NCBI GenBank assembly: GCA_964589725.1
Contig: CAZPUJ010000167.1
Span: 1 to 6,813, forward strand
Origin: CAYSHJ01 sp964589725
GTDB taxonomy: Bacteria; Planctomycetota; Planctomycetia; Planctomycetales; Planctomycetaceae
DNA: 6,813 bases
Direction of reading: 5' to 3'
Under the pieces are notes generated by a model. It was given only the letters and a program-made list of their open reading frames with translations. It was not told where the DNA came from and searched no databases. The position numbers were made by a program, and so were the translations under genes. Positions 1-5,214 of the stretch are shown piece after piece; the first letter of the stretch is position 1, and every line of letters starts with the position of its first letter.

Positions 1-207
1 AATCCCTTTCAGCCCGCGCGACACTGTCAGCAAATGCCCACGCCGGTCCAGCCGATACAAGCCTCCCGCCGCATCCGCCGCCAAGACCTCGCCCGACTCG
101 CGGCCCATGACGAGAGCACTCAACGGCGCTTCGGCCGAGAACGTCCACCGGATTTGCGGCGGGATGCCTTGTCCGTCTCGCAACCAGTTTGGCTCACTTG
201 TGCTCAT
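1..207 (-). CDS. N-terminal part of a probable beta-propeller or repeat protein, truncated by the window edge
   Basis: Reading right to left from the ATG at 207-205, the frame stays open for 69 codons to base 1. It begins MSTSEPNWLRDGQG, then has a hydrophobic strand-like stretch (RWTFSAEAPLSALVMGRES, residues 20-38) and EVLAADAAGGLYRLDRRGH (40-58). This alternation of short beta strands, a small-residue turn and 'GGLYRLDRRG' resembles blades of WD40/PQQ-like propellers, where a value is read out against a compartment or label; that assignment is inference from pattern only. An AGAAAGGG stretch lies upstream of this start, with about 11 nt between it and the ATG. In-frame ATGs at 240 and 372 would lengthen the protein, but 240 lacks a ribosome-binding site, and 372 would leave 3 bp to the divergent gene and no room for a promoter. 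The gene is divergent from the NADH dehydrogenase. No signal peptide is visible, so a cytoplasmic protein is likely. The plus-strand frame over the same bases has no recognisable protein character. Confidence 0.68.
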   Translation of the reverse strand, partial: MSTSEPNWLRDGQGIPPQIRWTFSAEAPLSALVMGRESGEVLAADAAGGLYRLDRRGHLLTVSRGLKGI

Positions 208-375
208 CGTCGCGTCGACCCTTTCTGGTCCGCGAAGCATGATATCGGCCGACTGGAAAAATGCAGCGAGGCGATCGCTTTCCACACCGGCTTGACATTC
301 CAATACGGTCGTCTGACATTGATCCCGCTTTCTCGTCCGACTGACCGCAATCACATCGTCCGAATCGAGCATCTC
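208..375. other. Divergent intergenic region
   Basis: This 168-bp stretch lies between the starts of the leftward propeller-like gene and the rightward NADH dehydrogenase gene, so it should hold promoters for both. Its right half is less GC-rich than the flanking genes. Both strands are open by chance across it, but neither translation looks like protein. The only promoter-like signal I can pick out is the TTGACA box on the plus strand; I see no convincing promoter for the leftward gene. Confidence 0.5.
292..320 (+). promoter_or_regulatory. Possible sigma70-type promoter for the NADH dehydrogenase gene
   Basis: A perfect consensus -35 hexamer TTGACA occupies 292-297. After 17 bases comes GACATT (315-320), which matches only three of six positions of the -10 consensus. 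The predicted start of transcription near 327 would give a leader of about 50 nt before the ATG at 376. The -35 match and its place in a divergent intergenic gap support it; the weak -10 and the poorly known promoter consensus of planctomycetes count against it. Confidence 0.3.
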
Positions 376-2031
376 ATGAGCGGCGACAAGCAGCGGATTC
401 TGATTCTGGGAGGCGGCTTTGCGGGGGTTTACACCGCGATGTACCTCGAACGCGGCTTGGGGTGGGGCGAGCGGGACCGTTACGAAATCTCGCTTGTTAG
501 CCGCGAGAATTACATGGTCTTTCAGCCACTGTTGCCGGAGGTGATCTCCGGCACGATCGAGATGTTGCACGTGATCACGCCGATTCGGCGGCTGGCGAAA
601 CGGACGAAACTGCTCACGCGAGAAATCCAAACGATTGATCTGGAGCGTCGCGTCGTGACGCTGGCCCCGGAGTTTCAGCCGAAAATCAAAGAGGTGCCGT
701 TTGATCATCTGGTGATTGCGCTCGGGTCGCGATTGAACTACGACCTTGTGCCCGGAATGCGCGAGCACGCGATCCCGTTCAAATACCTCGGCGACGCGCT
801 GCGGCTGCGGAATGTGATCGTGCAAGTGCTCGAAGAGGCCGATAACGAAACGTGCCCCGTTGAACGACGACGGCTGCTGACGTTCGTCGTTGCCGGCGGT
901 GGGTTTTCCGGCGTCGAGTGCATCGCCGAACTGCATGACTTCCTGCGCAGCGCTTTGCCGGCCTATCCGTCGCTGTCGATGCGCGACCTGCGCGTCATGC
1001 TACTGCAAAGTGCGGATCGCATTCTTCCGGAGCTGGGCGAAGACCTGGCGAAGTACGCGCACCACATCCTGGAACGGCGGGGCATCGACATTCGATTGAA
1101 CACGCGCATGAAAGCCGTCACGGCGAGTGGCGCCGTCATTCAGCGGAAAGATCAGACCGCGCCGGAGTTCATTGGCTCACGAATCGTCGTCGCGACCGTC
1201 CCCGCCGCACCGCATCGGTTGATCGAGCAATTGCCGTTTGAGAAAGACAAAGGCGGCCGCATCTTGGTGCTGCCCGAGATGCACGTGCCGACCGCTCCAC
1301 AGGTCTGGGCTTTGGGCGATTGCGCGGCCGTGCCTCAGCCGGATGGCATCATGTCACCACCGACGGCCCAGCATGCGTTGCGGCAGGCGCGGACTTGTGC
1401 CGACAACATTTTGAACACACTCCGAGGTCGGCCGTTGAAACGCTTCGCGTTCACGGGACTCGGCAAGCTGGCCTCGCTGGGGCATCGTTCGGCGGTTGCC
1501 GAAGTCATGGGCGTCAAACTGCGGGGCTTCTTCGCCTGGCTGTTCTGGCGAGCGGTCTATCTGGCCAAGTTTCCGGGACTCGATCGCAAGTGGCGCATCT
1601 TCACGGACTGGTGTCTGGATCTGTTCCTGCCGCGCGACATCACGGAAGTTCGTATTTTTCAGCCGGAGGCCGTCGCACGCGAGCATTTTCATGCCGGCGA
1701 AGTCATCTTCGACCAAGCTGACTTCGGCAACAAAGTGTATGTCATCGTCAGCGGCGAGGCGGACGTCCTGCGCGACGGACGCTCGGTCGCGACGCTCAAA
1801 GCCGGCGACGTGTTCGGCGAGATGGCTCTGATCGCCAACATCCCCCGCAGCGCCAGCGTGAAAGCCCAGACGCCGCTCGACCTGATCAGCATCTCGCGCG
1901 ATGCCTTCGAGAAGTTGGTCACTCACTTGCCGGGCGTCAAAATGTCGATGAACGAAATCCTGCAAAAACACCTCGCCGCCCGCGATGTGATTTTGGAACA
2001 ACAGAAGCCCAACGAACCGCAACCCTCATGA
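376..2031 (+). CDS. Type II NADH dehydrogenase-like FAD oxidoreductase with C-terminal cyclic-nucleotide-binding domain
   Basis: This 551-residue protein is predicted to oxidise NAD(P)H with FAD and pass electrons to the quinone pool at the inner membrane face, without pumping protons. Residues 8-17 (ILILGGGFAG) form the FAD-binding Rossmann loop; 170-180 (FVVAGGGFSGV) form the second, NAD(P)H-binding loop; 310-317 (VWALGDCA) is the FAD-contacting motif; 329-338 (PTAQHALRQA) corresponds to the AQ-containing quinone-side motif of NDH-2. Residues 361-420 contain the KLASLGHRSAV segment and an aromatic stretch (RGFFAWLFWRAVYLAKFPG) typical of the NDH-2 membrane anchor. About residues 432-535 are a cNMP-binding fold with the phosphate cassette FGEMALIANIPRSASV (480-495), including E482 and R491. 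Ordinary NDH-2 is about 400-450 residues, so the extra length is this domain. The ATG at 376 was chosen because homology-like sequence begins with MSGDKQRILILGGG; the frame is open back to 34, but that part overlaps the divergent gene and looks non-coding. The site usually reading W-AG after the NAD domain is VVATVPAAPHRL here (271-282). The quinone or NADH specificity is not visible. Confidence 0.9.
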   Translation: MSGDKQRILILGGGFAGVYTAMYLERGLGWGERDRYEISLVSRENYMVFQPLLPEVISGTIEMLHVITPIRRLAKRTKLLTREIQTIDLERRVVTLAPEFQPKIKEVPFDHLVIALGSRLNYDLVPGMREHAIPFKYLGDALRLRNVIVQVLEEADNETCPVERRRLLTFVVAGGGFSGVECIAELHDFLRSALPAYPSLSMRDLRVMLLQSADRILPELGEDLAKYAHHILERRGIDIRLNTRMKAVTASGAVIQRKDQTAPEFIGSRIVVATVPAAPHRLIEQLPFEKDKGGRILVLPEMHVPTAPQVWALGDCAAVPQPDGIMSPPTAQHALRQARTCADNILNTLRGRPLKRFAFTGLGKLASLGHRSAVAEVMGVKLRGFFAWLFWRAVYLAKFPGLDRKWRIFTDWCLDLFLPRDITEVRIFQPEAVAREHFHAGEVIFDQADFGNKVYVIVSGEADVLRDGRSVATLKAGDVFGEMALIANIPRSASVKAQTPLDLISISRDAFEKLVTHLPGVKMSMNEILQKHLAARDVILEQQKPNEPQPS

Positions 2032-2084
2032 CCGTCACCCCCACGGCTGGCTAGAAGTTCCATTTGGTGAAAGGTTGCGGTCGT

Positions 2085-2175
2085 GGGTGGCACGTCCCTG
2101 ACCATCGGGAAGGGCGTGGAAATCCGAGGAGACCACAATCCACACGCCCTTCCCGATGGTCAGGGCGTGCCACCC
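2085..2175. repeat. Long imperfect inverted repeat
   Basis: The left arm 2085-2118 starts GGGTGGCACG and ends GGGAAGGGCGTG. The right arm 2143-2175 is its reverse complement, except that the left arm carries one extra T at 2095. The arms are 34 and 33 nt, separated by 24 nt, and the stem can be extended by three pairs around a 2-nt bulge (GGA 2118-2120 with TCC 2139-2141). No transposase gene or clear target duplication is present. It resembles a non-autonomous palindromic repeat of the REP/MITE kind; as RNA it would fold into a very stable hairpin that could protect the 3' end of the upstream message or attenuate transcription. Confidence 0.85.
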
Positions 2176-2205
2176 AAACTCACAAATTAGCCGGCCGTGC
2201 CCTCA

Positions 2206-2230
2206 CCCCACCGGGCTCGCCCCGGTGGGG
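2206..2230. repeat. Perfect 10-bp GC-rich hairpin upstream of the sulfatase
   Basis: CCCCACCGGG (2206-2215) and CCCGGTGGGG (2221-2230) are exact reverse complements around the 5-nt loop CTCGC. The structure ends 23 bases before the sulfatase ribosome-binding site. No run of T follows, so it is not a canonical terminator. It may be another small dispersed palindrome, or a 5'-leader hairpin if transcription starts upstream of it. Confidence 0.85.
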
Positions 2231-2253
2231 TTGGTGCCAACCATTCCACAAGC

Positions 2254-2257
2254 GAGG
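2254..2257 (+). promoter_or_regulatory. Ribosome-binding site of the sulfatase
   Basis: GAGG sits five bases before the ATG at 2263. It decides the start: the longer open frame from 2197 would have to translate through the 2206-2230 hairpin and has no comparable site, while the 2263 start gives an immediate signal peptide. Confidence 0.6.
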
Positions 2258-2262
2258 CCACG

Positions 2263-3816
2263 ATGACACGAGACATCCGACTTCGATCCGGCCTGACGGC
2301 GTTGACCGTTGGGTTTCTCTTCGGACTATTCGCGACCACAACACACGCGGCCGAGACGGCGAAACGGCCGAATGTGATATTCATTTTCGCGGACGATCAC
2401 GCGGCACACGCGATGAGCTGTTATGGCTCGAAGATCAACACGACGCCGAACCTGGATCGCATCGCGAGCGAGGGAATGCGGTTTCGGAATTGCTTCTGCA
2501 CAAACTCGATCTGCGGGCCAAGCCGCGCGGTGATCCTGACCGGCAAGCACAGTCACTTGAACGGCTTCAAGACCAACGACGGCGGAAAACCGTTCGACGG
2601 CAGTCAACAGACATTTCCCAAGCTGCTGCAAAAGGCTGGATACCAGACGGCGATGATCGGTAAGTGGCACCTCGCCAGCGACCCGACAGGGTTCGATCAT
2701 TGGGAAATCCTGGTCGGGCAGGGGCCGTACTACAACCCACCGATGATTGCGAACGGGAAGCGAATGCAACACACCGGTTACACGACCGAGATCATCACGG
2801 ACCTGGCGTTGAACTGGCTCGACAAACAACGCGACAAGGAAAAGCCGTTCGTGCTGATGTGGCAACACAAAGCTCCACACCGCGAGTGGACGCCAGGGCC
2901 GAAGTATTTTCATCTTTACAAGGACGTCACGATCCCGGAACCGGAAACACTGTTCGACGATTACTCCGGCCGAGGCACGGCGGCTCACCAGCAGGACATG
3001 ACGATCGAGAAGACGATGACTCGGTTCGACCTCAAGTTCGAGCCGCCGAAGAACCTCAACCCCGAACAACTGGCCGCCTGGCACAAGGCCTACGACATCG
3101 AAAACGCCGCGTTCGAAAAGGCGAACCTTACGGGCAAGGAACTCGTACGCTGGAAATATCAGCGGTACATCAAGGATTACTTGCGTTGCGTCGCGGCCGT
3201 CGATGACGGCGTCGGGCGAGTGCTCAAGTATCTCGACGACCACGGACTAGCCGAGAACACCGTGGTGATTTACTCGTCCGATCAAGGCTTTTACCTGGGC
3301 GATCACGGCTGGTTCGACAAGCGGTTCATGTACGAGCCGTCGCTTCGCATGCCGCTGCTCGCGCGTTGGCCCGGCGTTGTGGAGCCCGGTTCAGTCAACT
3401 CGGACCTCGCACAGAACCTCGACTTCGCCGAGACGTTCCTCAATATCGCCGGCGCCGAGCTGCCGCCCGACATGCAAGGCCGCAGCCTGGTCCCACTGCT
3501 GAAAGGCGAGACGCCTAGCGATTGGCGAAAGAGCATCTATTACCACTACTACGAATACTTCAGCGACCGCGGAGCTCCACACGCCGTCCGCCGCCATTAC
3601 GGCGTGCGCACCGACCGCTACAAACTGATCCATTTCTACAACGAAGACGAGTGGGAATTGTTCGATCTACAACGCGACCCGAACGAAATGCGCAGCGTTT
3701 ACTCCGACCCCGCCAACGCCGAAATCGTCAATAACCTGAAGGCCGAGATCGCGCGTTTGCAAAAGCTCTATCAAGTGCCGGACGATCGAGGAAAGTTGAA
3801 GGCGTCAGAGCTGTAG
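2263..3816 (+). CDS. Exported S1-family (formylglycine-type) sulfatase
   Basis: This 517-residue enzyme should hydrolyse a sulfate ester, probably on a sulfated polysaccharide or its oligosaccharides. Residues 1-30 are a signal peptide: basic N-region (MTRDIRLRS), hydrophobic core (GLTALTVGFLFGLFA) and a TTTHAA cleavage region. The alkaline-phosphatase-like fold follows, with metal ligands D44-D45 (IFADDH), the C-x-P-S-R motif at 84-88 (CGPSR, then AVILTGKH), in which C84 would be converted to formylglycine, K134 and H136 in GKWH, H202 and H206 in QHKAPH, and D340-Q341 in SSDQG with H348 and K353 (GDHGWFDK). All expected catalytic residues are present. The insert at about 231-300 leading into WKYQRYIKDYLRCVAAVDDGVGRVL recalls proteins annotated as N-acetylglucosamine-6-sulfatase or mucin-desulfating sulfatase, but the substrate cannot be fixed from the sequence. 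No formylglycine-generating enzyme is nearby, so maturation must come from elsewhere in the genome. The C-terminus ends with the usual ELFDLQRDPNEMRSVY segment (465-480), so the gene is complete. Confidence 0.95.
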   Translation: MTRDIRLRSGLTALTVGFLFGLFATTTHAAETAKRPNVIFIFADDHAAHAMSCYGSKINTTPNLDRIASEGMRFRNCFCTNSICGPSRAVILTGKHSHLNGFKTNDGGKPFDGSQQTFPKLLQKAGYQTAMIGKWHLASDPTGFDHWEILVGQGPYYNPPMIANGKRMQHTGYTTEIITDLALNWLDKQRDKEKPFVLMWQHKAPHREWTPGPKYFHLYKDVTIPEPETLFDDYSGRGTAAHQQDMTIEKTMTRFDLKFEPPKNLNPEQLAAWHKAYDIENAAFEKANLTGKELVRWKYQRYIKDYLRCVAAVDDGVGRVLKYLDDHGLAENTVVIYSSDQGFYLGDHGWFDKRFMYEPSLRMPLLARWPGVVEPGSVNSDLAQNLDFAETFLNIAGAELPPDMQGRSLVPLLKGETPSDWRKSIYYHYYEYFSDRGAPHAVRRHYGVRTDRYKLIHFYNEDEWELFDLQRDPNEMRSVYSDPANAEIVNNLKAEIARLQKLYQVPDDRGKLKASEL

Positions 3817-3960
3817 GGTGGGCACCGGAACTTTCCAAAACGGACCAGCCGAAGCCGTGAGATTGGCGTATCGAGCGAGCACGTTCGCTCGGCGCGGGCG
3901 GGTTGCGTTTCTGGACTGACGTGCGACGATCAGCGAATGGTCGAAGAACAAGGGTGTTGA
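3817..3960. other. Spacer between sulfatase and polysaccharide genes, with one small hairpin
   Basis: There is no gene in this 144-bp stretch. CGAGCGA (3872-3878) and TCGCTCG (3885-3891) form a 7-bp perfect stem with a 6-nt loop. It is followed by GC-rich sequence rather than a T-run, so it is at best a weak or factor-assisted terminator, or another dispersed repeat. AGGG at 3951-3954, six bases before the ATG at 3961, is a good ribosome-binding site for the next gene. A separate promoter for the polysaccharide genes probably lies here but is not obvious. Confidence 0.55.
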
Positions 3961-5154
3961 ATGCTTTTCTTTGTTTTGGCGTGCTTGGTGCCGGCGTTTG
4001 TGGTGTCGGTTTCGATGACCGGGCTGATGCGGGTGCTGTCGCCGAAGATCGGGCTGATCGATCATCCGGCGGCGCGGAAAGTTCACACGATGCCGAAGCC
4101 GCTGGGAGGCGGGATCGGGATTTGGTGCGGAGTTGTCTTGCCGCTGGCGAGCGTGCAGATTGTCGCGTGGCTCGTGCATCGCGGGACGTTGCCCAGTGAG
4201 TGGATTCCGCCGCAGTTGGCTCGACATTTGGACGGCGTGTTGTTTCGGTCGGGACAGATGTGGGCCGTGCTCGCGGGTGGGACAGTGTTGTCGATCATGG
4301 GGCTGATCGACGACCTCCGCGATCTGCCGTGGAAGCCGCGATTGGTGATTCAAGTTTGCGTGGCTTCGGCGTTGGTCGTGATCGGAGTGCGCGGCTCGGC
4401 GTTTCTCGGCGTGCCGGTACTGGAGTTCGTGATCAGCGTCGTGTGGCTGATCGTGCTGATCAACGCGTTCAACTTTCTCGACAACATGGATGGGCTGTCG
4501 TCGGGCATCGCGCTGATCGCCGCGCTGATCTTCGCGACGATCATGCTGACGTCGCTGAGTGAACCGCGTTGGCTGGTCGCGGGCGTGTTGTTGATCTTGG
4601 CGGGATCACTGCTGGGGTTTCTATGTCATAATTGGCCGCCGGCGAAGATCTTCATGGGCGACACGGGCAGCTACTTCATCGGCTTGCTGCTGGCGTCGAT
4701 GACGGTGCTCGGCACGTTCTTCGAGCATGCCGGCGAGTCTCAACATGGGCGGCATGTGATCCTCGCGCCGCTATGCGTGCTGGCGGTTCCGCTGTACGAC
4801 TTCACATCTGTGTTGATCATTCGGTTGTTGGAGGGCCGCAGCCCGTTCCATCCGGACAAGAGTCACTTTTCGCATCGGCTGATGCAGCTCGGTCTCAAGC
4901 CAAAGCATGCCGTGATGACAGTCCACCTGGCCACGCTGACGACCGGACTGGGAGCGTTGCTGTTGTATCGCGTCGCCGATTGGTCGTCGGCATGTCTGGT
5001 CATCGCGTTGATCCTGTGCGTGCTGGCGATTATCGCGATCTTGGAAACGGTCGGACGGGAGAGTCGAGAGTCGAGAGCCGAGAGCCGAGAGCCGGCGGCA
5101 ACGGTGCCGGTTCGCTCGCCACTTCCCGGCGAGAGCCAGGGACAGGGGTCGTGA
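3961..5154 (+). CDS. Polyprenyl-phosphate GlcNAc-1-phosphate transferase-like protein (GT4, MraY/WecA family)
   Basis: This 397-residue multi-spanning membrane protein should move a sugar-1-phosphate (GlcNAc-1-P in characterised WecA-type relatives) from a UDP-sugar onto undecaprenyl phosphate, the first step of lipid-linked glycan synthesis at the cytoplasmic face. Family motifs are all in order: H42-x-x-P45-x-P-x-G-G (HTMPKPLGG), the Mg2+/substrate motif DDLRDLPWKPR (117-127), NAFNFLDNMDGLSSG (168-182) with N171, D174 and D177, CHNWPPAKIFMGDTGS (222-237) with D234, and the basic loop FHPDKSHFSHRL (296-307). About ten hydrophobic helices are visible, beginning at residue 2. The presence of the HPDKSHFSHR loop and no MraY-specific features favours a WecA-like role over peptidoglycan MraY. 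The start at 3961 has AGGG six bases upstream. The last helix ends near residue 361; residues 365-397 are a hydrophilic tail encoded by repeat sequence (a heptamer array, then a small palindrome) and look like a late addition. Likely co-transcribed with the O-antigen-ligase-like gene that starts 60 bases after its stop. Confidence 0.93.
   Translation: MLFFVLACLVPAFVVSVSMTGLMRVLSPKIGLIDHPAARKVHTMPKPLGGGIGIWCGVVLPLASVQIVAWLVHRGTLPSEWIPPQLARHLDGVLFRSGQMWAVLAGGTVLSIMGLIDDLRDLPWKPRLVIQVCVASALVVIGVRGSAFLGVPVLEFVISVVWLIVLINAFNFLDNMDGLSSGIALIAALIFATIMLTSLSEPRWLVAGVLLILAGSLLGFLCHNWPPAKIFMGDTGSYFIGLLLASMTVLGTFFEHAGESQHGRHVILAPLCVLAVPLYDFTSVLIIRLLEGRSPFHPDKSHFSHRLMQLGLKPKHAVMTVHLATLTTGLGALLLYRVADWSSACLVIALILCVLAIIAILETVGRESRESRAESREPAATVPVRSPLPGESQGQGS
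5060..5094 (+). repeat. Heptanucleotide tandem array in the 3' end of the GT4 gene
   Basis: Five 7-nt units lie head to tail: AGAGTCG twice, then AGAGCCG three times. They are read in frame as ESRESRAESREP-like sequence after the last membrane helix. Because 7 is not a multiple of 3, a change by one unit shifts the frame, but here it would only change the tail: loss of one unit ends at TGA 5189-5191, gain of one at TGA 5184-5186, against the present stop at 5152-5154. It resembles the short tandem heptamers known from filamentous cyanobacteria. Confidence 0.9.
5115..5133. repeat. Small palindrome in the last codons of the GT4 gene
   Basis: CTCGCC (5115-5120) and GGCGAG (5128-5133) form a 6-bp stem with a 7-nt loop. 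Together with the following GAGAGCCAGGGACAGGGG it looks like a degenerate relative of the CCCTCTCCCC palindrome at 5237-5273. It encodes RSPLPGES of the hydrophilic tail. Confidence 0.5.
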
Positions 5155-5202
5155 GAGGCTGTTGTTTGGCGGGTGTAAGTTGGTGATGTGAGCTGTTGAA
5201 GC

Positions 5203-5206
5203 GGAG
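5203..5206 (+). promoter_or_regulatory. Ribosome-binding site favouring the GTG start of the ligase gene
   Basis: GGAG lies eight bases before GTG 5215-5217. The rival start ATG 5281 also has a purine-rich stretch (GAGAGGGG, seven bases upstream), but that stretch is one arm of a stable hairpin and would be hidden when folded. A third in-frame ATG at 5335, right before the first helix, has no clear site. Confidence 0.4.
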
Positions 5207-5214
5207 TTGATCTC

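Larger units (their letters stand above)
2032..2262. other. Repeat-rich intergenic region between NADH dehydrogenase and sulfatase genes
   Basis: These 231 bases contain no convincing gene. They hold a long imperfect inverted repeat (2085-2175), an AT-rich break near 2176-2190, and a perfect hairpin (2206-2230) just before the sulfatase ribosome-binding site. Neither hairpin is followed by a T-run, so neither is a standard intrinsic terminator. The promoter of the sulfatase should lie here, but I cannot point to a clear one. Confidence 0.7.

Noticed and set aside
34..375. N-terminal extension of the NADH dehydrogenase
   Set aside because: These 114 codons overlap the divergent minus-strand gene and give no protein-like sequence; the FAD-binding strand starts right after the ATG at 376.
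1354..2022. 222-codon open frame on the minus strand
   Set aside because: Antisense to the NADH dehydrogenase and its cNMP domain; the translation has no family pattern.
2085..2175. Insertion sequence
   Set aside because: Only 91 bp with no transposase and no clear target-site duplication; at most a non-autonomous relic.
2206..2230. Intrinsic terminator of the NADH dehydrogenase gene
   Set aside because: The stem is strong but is followed by TTGGTGCC with no T-run, and it lies about 175 bases after the stop codon.
2197..2262. Upstream start for the sulfatase
   Set aside because: It would translate the hairpin repeat and place the signal peptide 22 residues inside; the ATG at 2263 has a GAGG site and a normal signal peptide.
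2326..3243. 305-codon open frame on the minus strand
   Set aside because: It lies entirely antisense to the sulfatase, whose catalytic motifs are intact; the minus translation has no recognisable motif and follows from high GC.
5060..5094. CRISPR-like repeats
   Set aside because: The units are 7 nt and contiguous, with no spacers and no cas genes.
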